Below, one piece after another: positions 55,401-63,965 of a DNA stretch of 64,000 nucleotides. Every line of letters begins with the position of its first letter. The stretch's first letter is position 1. Source of the DNA: Desulfitobacterium sp050251735 (GTDB lineage Bacteria > Bacillota > Desulfitobacteriia > Desulfitobacteriales > Desulfitobacteriaceae). The notes below the pieces were generated by a model. That model saw only the letters and a program-made list of their open reading frames with translations, ran no database searches and was not told the DNA's origin. The translations under genes and the position numbers were made by a program. Location: the NCBI GenBank assembly GCA_050251735.1, contig JBFWMF010000019.1, positions 6,108 through 70,107 of the forward strand. The letters are read 5' to 3'.

Positions 55401-56074
55401 GGTGGAAGGATCGCCTTAGACAAGGGTTAGAGCGCTTTGATGTGTTGCGCCTGGATCACTTTCGTGGATTTGAAGCCTACTGGGAAATCCCAGGAGGAGC
55501 AGACTCTGCGGAAGAAGGCCGTTGGCTGAAAGGGCCGGGGAAACGATTCTTTGAATCCTTGATTCAGGAATTTGGCCCCTTGCCTCTCATCGCCGAAGAT
55601 TTGGGCACGATCACCCCAGAAGTAAAGGTGCTCAAAAATATCTTTGGATTTCCGGGGATGAAGGTCCTGCAGTTTTCTCCGATGGTGGAAGAAGGTGCAG
55701 GACAAGAGTGTGCCCAAGGGATAACCGGTCAACCATGTATTTATTACTCTGGAACCCATGACAATGACACCCTTTTAGGCTGGTTTCTATCCCAAGGCTA
55801 TGATGATGCTCAAGCTCTCCAGCGAGTCGAGGAGAGTATTGATGAGCTATACAAAAGTCAAGGAACTTGGGTTATACTTCCCTTGCAGGATGTTTTAAAA
55901 CTGGATTCTCGCGCAAGAATGAATAAACCGGGTACAAATGCAGGGAATTGGAACTGGCGTGTGGAAAAAATGTCTTTAACCGAAGATGTCTGTGTGAAGT
56001 TAAGGGGCTTAGCCCAAAAATATAACCGTTTGGCTGGAGAACCAATAACAGAGATTGGAGTTGGTGGTTATTAA
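52460..56074 (+). CDS. Fusion of GH13 alpha-amylase/neopullulanase-like enzyme and GH77 4-alpha-glucanotransferase
   Basis: A 1204-aa protein joining two full glucan enzymes. Residues 1-130 are an N-terminal beta domain. Residues about 140-645 are a GH13 enzyme with nucleophile D357 (GWRLDVAD), acid/base E386 (LIGEVWED) and D461 (GSHDRAR). From about 656 is MalQ (GVLLPVSSLPSAWGIGDFG) with D999 (LRLDHFRGF), E1046 (LIAEDLG) and GTHDNDT. An acidic Glu/Pro stretch (798-818) is inserted in the MalQ part. The product likely trims linear maltodextrins and disproportionates them for GlgP. The upstream GGAG lies about ten bases before ATG. It overlaps pgi by 20 bases. Confidence 0.93.
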   Translation: MGEMPVEVLAYHHSHSELFRTPFGAAPSGSRIRLSIHIKTKNRIEECFLRLWEGGKEDFLPMACAKLGVSSLLGEGVAFQVDYRVPDEPGLVWYFFIFRVSGKVYYYGNNKNRLGGEGRIYDQEPPGYQITVYKPMCLPDWYTRGIMYQIYVDRFFNGVEGGKVLSPRPKALLHGDWYDTPFYIKNEKDEVLRWDFFGGNLLGVLKKLPYLKELGISIIYLNPIFAAASNHKYDTGDYLTIDPMYGDLSSFNALISEAGRLGIAILLDGVFSHTGDDSIYFNRYGNYPSIGAYQSPDSPYHSWYKWQEEGEYSCWWGVKTLPEVNELDPSYRDYIIHSPQGVLQTWLNRGIKGWRLDVADELPDEFIQEFRQAMKAKDSEAVLIGEVWEDPTNKSSYGKLRQYFWGSELDGTMNYPFREIFLGFLLGDQNAYQAHARVMNLYENYPQENFFGQMNLIGSHDRARILTLLGEAPAPEGLNVYEQEEYRLPPHQRWLATQRLKLFTLIQMSFPGVPCLYYGDEAGLEGYPDPYNRGTFPWGREDQEILHWVKRVLRYRQEYDVLQQGDFESCPLEKDVYAFKRKGEKEEIITLVNRSCSETRVVKIELGQNVQQVIDLFEGDVIFAKTEARIKIKLTLPPLSGQSLFCQKHSIDQSFKKELMTRSCGVLLPVSSLPSAWGIGDFGKEAYAFIDFLAEGGQRAWQVLPLNPPDQGDSPYQSESAFAGSPLYISIGLLIEVGLLKEEEARREYEQYYEQDYEQYLETDKGNNFAWVKAYKDNLLRLAYRRFNLMMSQGGPWESVEPVEPEETEEPEEPEEPGVTESDHKKYLDPSRFQAFIQENQVWLQDYAYYKCLKIKYQGLPWYEWEKEFCLRDSEAMEALAMEMAEEINMTNFVQYTFAYQWQKLKRYANTRDIIIMGDIPIFVAYDSSDVWANREFFNLDEENIPQGTAGVPPDYFSPTGQNWGNPLYDWDALAKMDYVWWKDRLRQGLERFDVLRLDHFRGFEAYWEIPGGADSAEEGRWLKGPGKRFFESLIQEFGPLPLIAEDLGTITPEVKVLKNIFGFPGMKVLQFSPMVEEGAGQECAQGITGQPCIYYSGTHDNDTLLGWFLSQGYDDAQALQRVEESIDELYKSQGTWVILPLQDVLKLDSRARMNKPGTNAGNWNWRVEKMSLTEDVCVKLRGLAQKYNRLAGEPITEIGVGGY

Positions 56075-57659
56075 ATCGTGGGATCGCTTTCAACACTATC
56101 TATATAATAATGAAAAGCTAGGCTTGCTTTTGGATATCAGTCGGATGAATTTCTCTGAGCAATTTTTCAGCGAGATGGCGAAGGATATGGAAAAAGTATA
56201 TGGTGAGATGGAGCTTCTGGAGAAGGGTGCTCTTGCCAATCCTGATGAAGGACGGATGGTAGGACATTATTGGTTGCGCAATCCGGATATCGCCCCTTCT
56301 GTGGAAATTTCTCAAGGCATTCAAGATAACATTGCGGATATCCTTCGCTTTGCGGAGCAAATACATCATGGAGAAATTACCGGGGAAAAGGGGCAAGCCT
56401 TTCGCAATATCCTAATGATCGGAATAGGTGGTTCAAGCTTGGGCCCCCGCTTTGTAAGTTCGGCCTTAGTTTCTCCTAGGGATAAAATGAAACCCTTTTT
56501 TATCGATAATACCGATCCCGATGGGATTGATTATGTGTTAGATGTCATTGGGGATGAATTAGATTCCACCCTCTGTATTGTCATTTCTAAGAGTGGCGGT
56601 ACGATTGAACCGCGTAATGGGATGCTAGAAGTTAAGTCTCGTTATCAGGAGTTAGGTCTATCCTTTGCTAAGCACGCAGTAGCGGTTACCCAAACAGGTA
56701 GTCGATTAGCTGAAACCTCTCACAACGAGAATTGGCTTAAAGCGTTTCCTATGTGGGATTGGGTGGGGGGAAGGACTTCGGTTCTAAGCTCTGTAGGACT
56801 ACTTCCTCTTGCCTTGCAAGGGATAGATATCAGCAAACTATTAGAGGGTGCCAAGGACTGTGATGAACGAACTCGGTGTAAGGACACTCTGCACAATCCA
56901 GGGGCCCTTCTGGCCTTAATGTGGTATTACGCCACCCAAGATCAACAGGGAAAACAAATGGTGGTACTTCCCTATAAAGATCGTCTGGAGTTATTTACCA
57001 AATACCTCCAGCAATTGATCATGGAATCGCTCGGAAAGGAAAAGAACCTGAAAGGCGAAACGGTCCATCAAGGTATTGCAGTATTTGGCAACAAAGGGTC
57101 AACGGATCAACATTCCTACGTACAACAGCTTCTTGAAGGACCGGATAATTTCTTTGTTACGTTGATTGAGGTTTTAAAGGATCGGGAAGGAACTTCATCC
57201 ATTATGGCGGAAAATAGCACAAGTGGTGAGTATTTGCAGGCTTTCCTTTTAGGAACACGAGAGGCACTGACAGAAAAAAGGCGCGAATCGATTACCATTA
57301 CAGTAAAAGAAATCAACGCCTACACCATCGGAGTATTGATCGCCCTGTTTGAGCGGGCTGTAAGTATTTATGCCATTTTGGTGGGGATTAATGCTTATCA
57401 CCAACCGGCTGTAGAAATGGGCAAAAAAGTTGCAGGAGAAGCGATTGAAATCAAGAACAAAGTCCTAGACTTTTTGCAACGCCACCCCGGGAAAGGATTT
57501 TCGGTCGACGAAATCGCTTGGGAAATCCAAGCAGCGGAACAGCGGGAGATGGTTTTTAAGATTTTACTTCATTTGACGATTAATCCGGAACATGAGGTGA
57601 ACATGGAACAGGGGCATTCATTGCCGGAGAACAAGTTTTTATTAGCGGTTAAGTCTTAG
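56055..57659 (+). CDS. pgi: Glucose-6-phosphate isomerase
   Basis: Interconverts glucose-6-phosphate and fructose-6-phosphate, tying the glycogen operon to glycolysis. The 534-aa protein has IGIGGSSLGPRFV, SKSGGTIEPRNGML (sugar-phosphate loop), and a central KGSTDQHSYVQQL motif with the conserved His. The start is TTG 56055 or GTG 56064; both overlap the end of the amylase-MalQ fusion, so translation is coupled. Its 3' end overlaps the convergent glucokinase by 11 bases. Confidence 0.95.
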   Translation: MELVVIKSWDRFQHYLYNNEKLGLLLDISRMNFSEQFFSEMAKDMEKVYGEMELLEKGALANPDEGRMVGHYWLRNPDIAPSVEISQGIQDNIADILRFAEQIHHGEITGEKGQAFRNILMIGIGGSSLGPRFVSSALVSPRDKMKPFFIDNTDPDGIDYVLDVIGDELDSTLCIVISKSGGTIEPRNGMLEVKSRYQELGLSFAKHAVAVTQTGSRLAETSHNENWLKAFPMWDWVGGRTSVLSSVGLLPLALQGIDISKLLEGAKDCDERTRCKDTLHNPGALLALMWYYATQDQQGKQMVVLPYKDRLELFTKYLQQLIMESLGKEKNLKGETVHQGIAVFGNKGSTDQHSYVQQLLEGPDNFFVTLIEVLKDREGTSSIMAENSTSGEYLQAFLLGTREALTEKRRESITITVKEINAYTIGVLIALFERAVSIYAILVGINAYHQPAVEMGKKVAGEAIEIKNKVLDFLQRHPGKGFSVDEIAWEIQAAEQREMVFKILLHLTINPEHEVNMEQGHSLPENKFLLAVKS

Positions 57660-58698
57660 AATAATCCGCTGCTGCCGCTAGGTGGGCTGCTCCTAGCAAA
57701 GGAGCGTTTTCGTTAAGGATCACATAGATGGGAATGGTGGAAAGAAGATTCCGAAAACGACCTTTGCCGAGAAAGGCCTCCATGAAGCCCCCTTCTTGTA
57801 GCTTGGGAAGAATTTTGGGGGGGATCCCTCCGCCCAGGAATATTCCCCCATAGGGCAGGGTCATTAAAGCGAGATTCCCTGCTTCCGCACCCAGGATTTT
57901 AACAAAGAGTTCTAGCGTTTCTGTGCAGAGTGGACAGATTCCGGCTAGGGCTCTTTTGGTGATCTCTTCAGGTGCAGGGACGGGATCATGGAGAGAATGG
58001 GGATGGGTTTCCCAGCGTAGAAAATGATAGATATTTGTCAGTCCGGGACCGGATAAAATTCTTTCATAGCTGACATGACCGTATTTTTGGGTTAAAAAAA
58101 GCAACAATCGTATTTCCTGTTCTGTGCGGGGAGCATAATCCCTATGGGCACCTTCTGTGGCATAGATCTGATGATCGCCTAGGATCATGGCCTGACCCAG
58201 GCCAGTACCGGGGGCAATCAGTGCTCGATTCAGAGAAGATTTGGATTTAGAGGAAGAGGTGGAGGTAGTAGAGGGGAAAGAATTAGGTACTGAAGGGTTA
58301 AGGCATAGCAGATCCTCTTTTTGCAGAACCATTAGGCCCTGTCCCATAGCTTCTAGGTCGTTGACAAAAAGCAGGGGTCTTTGAAAATTAAGGGTGGAAT
58401 GCAAGGAACGGAAGTGAATGACCCTGTTCAAATTGGTGAGCAGACACGTTCCCTCAGTAATAGGTCCGGCCAAACTGAGGCAGCCCCCGGTTATGTCTTC
58501 GGGGGTGAGTGTCATCTCCTCTAAAAATCCTTGAATAAGTGGTGCTAAATCATCCCACTCCCTGCTAGAAAATTTCCTTTCCCTGACTAAGGAAAGCTCG
58601 CAACCCTTTAGGGAGTAAAGTCCTAAGTGAGTTTTTGTCCCGCCAATGTCTCCGGCCAGATATAAGGGATAGCCTTTTACAATTTTTTCATAAGGCAT
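57649..58698 (-). CDS. glk: Glucokinase (Glk, E. coli type)
   Basis: Phosphorylates glucose with ATP, completing the route from amylase/MalQ products to glucose-6-phosphate. The 349-aa protein has the phosphate loop GDIGGTKTHLG (16-26), catalytic D114 in VNDLEAMGQG, IAPGTGLGQA and EGAHRDYAPR. A Ser/Thr-rich insertion at 140-156 (STTSTSSSKSKSS) is unusual for the family. ATG at 58698 is chosen for GGGAGGTG upstream. It converges on pgi. Confidence 0.92.
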   Translation of the reverse strand: MPYEKIVKGYPLYLAGDIGGTKTHLGLYSLKGCELSLVRERKFSSREWDDLAPLIQGFLEEMTLTPEDITGGCLSLAGPITEGTCLLTNLNRVIHFRSLHSTLNFQRPLLFVNDLEAMGQGLMVLQKEDLLCLNPSVPNSFPSTTSTSSSKSKSSLNRALIAPGTGLGQAMILGDHQIYATEGAHRDYAPRTEQEIRLLLFLTQKYGHVSYERILSGPGLTNIYHFLRWETHPHSLHDPVPAPEEITKRALAGICPLCTETLELFVKILGAEAGNLALMTLPYGGIFLGGGIPPKILPKLQEGGFMEAFLGKGRFRNLLSTIPIYVILNENAPLLGAAHLAAAADYSKT

Positions 58699-58822
58699 AG
58701 AAGTGCACCTCCCATGTATCATGTATTCTTATTTCTTGTGAATTTTATATCCTTGGCAGAGGTATTTCATATAGCGTATAGTAAATTTAACTTTAGCGCA
58801 TCGGTTTAGGGGAGGTGAGTCC

Positions 58823-61179
58823 ATGGATGAAAAACTTAAGCTTCTCTCAGAAGTGCCATTTCTAACAGACTTAACACAATGGGATCAAATGGAGTGTGCC
58901 AATGAGTTTCACTGGGAAACCTACCCAGAGGGCTCACTACTTATCGAAGAAGGCAAGAAACCTACTTCTGTCTATATTTTACATGAAGGGGCACTGGATA
59001 GTGACGGTAAAGTTTTTGGGGTAGTCTCCTTAGTTACTGGAAAACCTTCGACGGTAACCGTCCGCAGTCTGGGATCAGTTCGACTATTAGCAATCAGCGC
59101 CGAAGACTTTGCTCGTATTCTACTCCGTTGGCCTCAAATCTATGGCACAATCATCGGACAGTTAAACGACACCCTTGTTGAAGCGAATCAGGTGCTTTCC
59201 TTCAACCGATATAAGGAAGTGCTTCGTTCAGCTATCCAGCTAACCCAATATAAAGATAAGTTTTATGGGATATGGGGAAGTGTGAAAACGACCCATGAGG
59301 TAGAACGTTTATTTGCAATGCTTGATGAACATGAAGGTCATCTGTTGATTCGTGGTGAAAGAGGAACGGGGAGACAGATGGTTGCTTGGTATGCTCACCA
59401 AAGACTCTTCGGAGAGGCGGCTCCCTTTGTGGTCCTTGATGGTCAGCGTTTTGAGCAGCAATGGGGCTATTTATTAAACGATGAACAACACGAAGAGGGT
59501 GGCTCCTATCCGACCTATAATCTGATGGATATTGCAGCCGGGGGAACCCTCTTTATCCAAGGGATTGAGCGCATTACCCCGCAACAGCAGGTAAGACTGG
59601 CGGAGGTTTTTGCTAACGCTCAAACCAAATGCTTGATTATTGGCAGCATTCAAGAGGATGCAAATCACGAGGAATTTCATCTTATGCCAGAATTGGCCGC
59701 TTGCTTCACCCATAGCTACCTTATTTCACCTATCCGTGACCGTAAAAGAGATATTCCGATTATTGCTCAAGGAATTATTGAGAGTCTTGCTCAAAAAAAT
59801 GGCCGTAAGGTGCCGGTTTTGACACCTGAGGCAACTCAACTCTTGTTATCTCATAATTATCGTCAAGGGAATGTAACTGAACTCATTCAGGTCATGGAGA
59901 GAGCCTTTTTTCTCGCTGATCAGGACATTATTGGGTTGGAACAAATCTTTTTCGGACCTACAGCTAAAAAGCTGGGGAGTAAAATCAATCTTTTACAGTG
60001 GGGAGTTTTTAAGAGTATCTTCCTGAAAAGAAGGTTTCTCAACGGACTACAATGGATTTCGGCAGGATCATTTCTTTTGTTGATTATCGGTCTGCTTTTT
60101 CTTCCTCAGCTATCGATTACCATGAAAGCCTTCATTCTTGTTTGGGGTTTTTGGTGGCCGGCGTTAGCGATTTTATCGCCTTTCTTAGGTAGGCTCTGGT
60201 GTACTTTCTGTCCTTTTTCTAAGATTATGGAATTTGTTCAGGATCTCTACCACCCGAAAAGACCCTTGCCTGCTCTATTTGTTAAATATGATTACCTCAT
60301 TGTGAGTGCTCTATTTGCTTTGATTTTCTGGGCGGAAGTCTTTTCTAACATGCGCTCCCATATGCTGAATACGGCTGTGTTGCTCATCGTCATTCAAGGG
60401 CTGGCCATCCTTGTGAGTGTGCTCTATCCCCGCCATGCCTGGTGTCGACACTTTTGCCCGTTGGGTGGATTTATTGGCACGGCCTCGATTGGTTCAATTT
60501 TGGAGGTGCGAGCGGATGCTGCCGTCTGCCCAATAAATGCACAACCTTCGATTGTTATGTGGGTAGAGATGGGGTCAAAGGCTGCCCGATGAGTCAGCAT
60601 CTTCCCTACCTGGATAATAATTTGGATTGTAAGCTGTGTTTCAACTGCGTCCGCAACTGCCAACATGAAAATGTTCAAGTTAATCTCCGAGTGCCTTCAC
60701 GGGAGGTTTGGCATTTAACCCGTGTTAACCAAGGCTATGTAGTCTTTATTGGAGTTATTATTGCTGTTGTTTTTCCGATCATGTACTTTGAGCCTCTCCA
60801 TGATGTTTGGCCTGGGAACCAGTGGAATCTTTGGTTTACCTTGGTCTACTTTTCTGCTGCAATCCTCGGAGGACTTGCTGGTTGGTGGTTGGGCAGACCT
60901 TTTAAGACTAAAGCGGCTTCGCAACGAATTAAGCTGGTCTTTGCTTTTGTTCCTTTAATTATTGCAGGGCACATTATTTACCAGATCGATTTCATACCGG
61001 GACTTAAAACCTTAGCCCTAGGGCTTGGCATTAATGGAGAGAATGGACTGAGTACAGTGTTTATCCCCGCCAACACTGTAGCCTATGGACTGGCAGCAAT
61101 AATAGGATTGATGTTAACAATTATTACTGTTGGTGTAACTCTCTTACACGGAAGTCGAACTAAAAACACGAGCAAATAA
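58823..61179 (+). pseudogene. cNMP-binding sensor / degenerate AAA / polyferredoxin membrane fusion, interrupted by one frameshift
   Basis: The first frame (58823-60592) has a Crp-like cyclic-nucleotide-binding domain (residues 1-125), then a domain like a sigma-54 activator AAA module (165-380). Its Walker A reads GERGTGR; Walker B is GGTLFIQGIERI instead of GGTLFLDEI; the GAFTGA loop is missing; NYRQGNVTEL matches NWPGNVREL. Next come four helices and NapH/NosR-type CxxCP motifs (C460, C541). At about 60529-60532 one base is missing: the first frame reads VCPINAQ, while another continues PNKCTTFDC, GCPM, LDCKLCFNCVRNC and four more helices to 61179. The intact product would be about 785 aa, a membrane 4Fe-4S electron carrier with its own sensor. 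The loss may be a real mutation or a sequencing error. Confidence 0.8.
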
Positions 61180-61223
61180 CAATTCAGCTACGAAATTTGG
61201 AATTAATAATAAGCAATTTTTAA

Positions 61224-62624
61224 TTAGGAGTTTGGGGTATCCATATCAACTTTTTTGCCCCGTGCTAAGGAGGCAAAAACTCCGAAAGCACACAGCACGA
61301 AAAATACTGTAAAGGAGACCTTAAAGCTTGCCATGAAAACCTGAGGATATTCACTGGAATTTAGGCTTATATTTCCGATAAAGGTTGAGGTAATGAGGGA
61401 TACAGCAGCCATACTTAAGGTCTGGCCTAATAACCTCATGGTTCCCAGAGTAGAAGAAGCAATAGAATAGTAACGTTTATCCACTGAACTCATAATCGCA
61501 TTGGTATTAGGTGAGGAGAAGATACCAAAGCCAATACCGATGAAAACCAAGTTAGCAATTATGAGTATGATTGGAGTTGTCGGTTGAAGGAAGATAATAA
61601 AGAAGAGTCCTACAGCGGTGATCCCCATGCCAAAAGAGGATAGGATGCGTGGTTCCATTTTATCCGACAGTCTTCCGGCAAAAGGAGAAATCATGGCCAT
61701 CAGGACGGGTTGAGAGAGTAAAATCAATCCTGACACGGAACTTTCCAGTCCTAATACGAGCTGTAGATAGAGTGATAAGAGATAGCTTAAGGCGAAGGTA
61801 GCACTATAATTGATGACCGTGGCCAAATTTGAAAAGATAAAGGGAGTATTTTGGGCGAAGACTCGGATGGCAAAGATTGGGGAGCTTGTTTTTAGCTCGA
61901 ATCGCACAAAGAAAATTAACAGACAGATACCGATGAGTAAAACAATAATATAGAGGGGGTTTAAGCTTAAATTTGACAAGGCTAATAATACCAGAGCCAA
62001 ACCTGATGCCCAAAGTGCACTTCCCGTATAATCAAAAGCCTCACCGTCAGCGACCTTCCATTCGCCATTGAGTTTGGTGAAGATGAGGAGCAGAATAATC
62101 ATATCTACAACAAAGCCAAAAATGAAAATCCCTCTCCAGTTGATCACTTGAATAATCAACCCTCCCAAGACTGGTCCGAGGGAAAGACCGATGTATACAG
62201 CTGCCGAGGTAATCCCCAAAGCTTTACCGCGCTCTTGGGGGGGAACCACAGAGGTTAGTATCGCCATGGAAGTACCCGTTACCATAGCATTGGCAATTCC
62301 TTGCAGGAATCGGAAGAAAATCAAGGAATTTAGAGAGAAGGCCATGCTACAGCCTAATGAGCTAAGACCAAATAACCCGATGCCTAACATAAAGAGTTTT
62401 CTACGGCCAAGAATATCGGCTAACCGGCCAAAGGGTAATGATAAGGCAGCGCTGGTTAAAAGATAACTGGTCACGACCCAGTTTAAATGAAGCTGAGTTC
62501 CAGCGAAGTCAAGTGAAATTGCAGGAATGGCAATGTTAACGGAATTAACCATGAAGGGCGCGATAAAGGAAGTTAAGAGACAAATAATCATGGTATTACG
62601 GATGAAATCTTTACTATAGCTCAT
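61224..62624 (-). CDS. MFS transporter, DHA2 (EmrB/QacA) 14-helix type
   Basis: A 466-aa major facilitator with about 14 hydrophobic segments. Motif A (GRLADILGRRKLF) and the motif C region (LGPVLGGLI, after GLS) mark a drug:H+ antiporter of the DHA2 family; WVVTSYLLTSAAL in TM2 is typical. The substrate is unknown. No regulator gene lies next to it. Confidence 0.9.
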   Translation of the reverse strand: MSYSKDFIRNTMIICLLTSFIAPFMVNSVNIAIPAISLDFAGTQLHLNWVVTSYLLTSAALSLPFGRLADILGRRKLFMLGIGLFGLSSLGCSMAFSLNSLIFFRFLQGIANAMVTGTSMAILTSVVPPQERGKALGITSAAVYIGLSLGPVLGGLIIQVINWRGIFIFGFVVDMIILLLIFTKLNGEWKVADGEAFDYTGSALWASGLALVLLALSNLSLNPLYIIVLLIGICLLIFFVRFELKTSSPIFAIRVFAQNTPFIFSNLATVINYSATFALSYLLSLYLQLVLGLESSVSGLILLSQPVLMAMISPFAGRLSDKMEPRILSSFGMGITAVGLFFIIFLQPTTPIILIIANLVFIGIGFGIFSSPNTNAIMSSVDKRYYSIASSTLGTMRLLGQTLSMAAVSLITSTFIGNISLNSSEYPQVFMASFKVSFTVFFVLCAFGVFASLARGKKVDMDTPNS

Positions 62625-62809
62625 AAATACGCTCCTTCAGTTCAATTAATACTCAGTAAACTAATACTCAGACGGTTCGTTGAGATTTATGTATCTATTG
62701 AATTAGCGATACTCTTTTTGTATACTTCATTAATATTAAGTAGGATATTCAGATTATTCTATCGCGGTTGCTATTAATAATCCTCTGCGACTATTGAAGG
62801 AGAAATTAA

Positions 62810-63448
62810 ATGAGACTTAGACGAAAAGCTTGGGCAAGACCCGAATTGGAAAACGATGACTTGGTTATCATCAACCCTACCGACTATAAAGGTAAGTGGC
62901 GGGAGATTTTTGACAATGATCTGCCGATTCATCTGGAATTAGGGTGTGGGCGAGGACAGTTTATTAGTCAATGCGCAGAACTCAAAAGCCAATTCAATTA
63001 TATAGCTATTGACCTCTATGATGAAGTATTAGTTATAGCATTAAGAAAAATTAATGTAAAGAACTTAAATAATGTACGGATTATTCCCATGAATATAGCC
63101 AAGCTAGAAGAGATATTTAGTGCGGGCGAAATAGAGAAAATCTATATTAATTTCTGTAATCCCTGGCCTAGCCGTAGACATCACCACAAACGACTTACTT
63201 ATCCTAACTTTTTAAGAGTCTATAAAAAAATCTTGAAAAATCGATCTGAGATTTGGTTTAAGACCGATGATGATGAATTGTTTAAGGATAGCTTAAAATA
63301 TTTCGAAAATGTGGGCTTTCGGGAAAAGCTAGTCGATTTTGATTTACACCAAAGCGATTTTCCGGAAAATATCATGACGGAATACGAAGAAAAGTTCAGC
63401 AGGCAAGGAATAAAGATTAAGTTTGGGATATTTGAAGTTGAAAAATAA
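62810..63448 (+). CDS. trmB: tRNA (guanine-N7-)-methyltransferase
   Basis: Methylates G46 of tRNAs. The 212-aa protein has the TrmB signature: MRLRRKAWARPEL at the N-terminus, SAM motif LELGCGRGQFI, the catalytic NFCNPWPSRRHHHKRL and the C-terminal TEYEEKFSRQGIKI. ATG at 62810 follows GAAGGAG. It precedes the tRNA/rRNA region. Confidence 0.95.
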   Translation: MRLRRKAWARPELENDDLVIINPTDYKGKWREIFDNDLPIHLELGCGRGQFISQCAELKSQFNYIAIDLYDEVLVIALRKINVKNLNNVRIIPMNIAKLEEIFSAGEIEKIYINFCNPWPSRRHHHKRLTYPNFLRVYKKILKNRSEIWFKTDDDELFKDSLKYFENVGFREKLVDFDLHQSDFPENIMTEYEEKFSRQGIKIKFGIFEVEK

Positions 63449-63507
63449 GTTCAGAACACTTCTAGGGTGACATATCATAGAACAACAATAAAAGATCAAT
63501 TGTGTGA

Positions 63508-63537
63508 TTGACTTTCCTTATATTTATCGGTTATAAT
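63508..63537 (+). promoter_or_regulatory. Promoter of the tRNA-Arg/tRNA-Gly unit
   Basis: TTGACT and a perfect TATAAT with an 18-base spacer, 37 bases upstream of the tRNA-Arg gene. Confidence 0.7.
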
Positions 63538-63573
63538 TAGTAATTGTTGACGCAGAAATACTGTGAATAACAT

Positions 63574-63650
<77 letters not shown>

Positions 63651-63658
63651 TGCCTTTT

Positions 63659-63732
63659 GCGGGTGTAGCTCAATGGTAGAGCGCTAGCCTTCCAAGCTAG
63701 TTACGTGAGTTCGATTCTCATCACCCGCTCCA
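63659..63732 (+). tRNA. tRNA-Gly (anticodon TCC)
   Basis: Cloverleaf with acceptor GCGGGTG/CACCCGC, anticodon stem CTAGC/GCTAG with loop CTTCCAA (TCC at 63691-63693), T loop GTTCGATTC and encoded CCA. Eight bases after tRNA-Arg, so processed from the same transcript. Confidence 0.97.
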
Positions 63733-63759
63733 GTTAATTGCTCAACAGAAAATTAGCGG

Positions 63760-63788
63760 TTGACGAAATTCGTCAAAAGTGCTAAGAT
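63760..63788 (+). promoter_or_regulatory. rRNA operon promoter
   Basis: TTGACG and TAAGAT with a 17-base spacer. It drives the leader (63795-63965), which contains GGTCTTTGAAAACTAAACAAC, typical of Firmicutes 16S leaders and resembling a boxA-type antitermination region. Confidence 0.7.
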
Positions 63789-63965
63789 AAATCTCGCCGC
63801 TAAAAAGCGGTAGAAAACCAAAATGGTCTTTGGTCGCTCTCGGACATCCTTGTCCTCCGCGACACCCAGACCTTCCATGGTCTTTGAAAACTAAACAACA
63901 AGGAACAGCCAATGAATCGTTAAATGAGTAAAGACAATTTGAGCAATCAAATTTTCTTCATAAAT

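Noticed and set aside
58823..60592. Sigma-54-dependent transcription activator
   Set aside because: The AAA-like part lacks the GAFTGA loop, has a changed Walker B and no C-terminal helix-turn-helix; it runs into membrane Fe-S domains instead.
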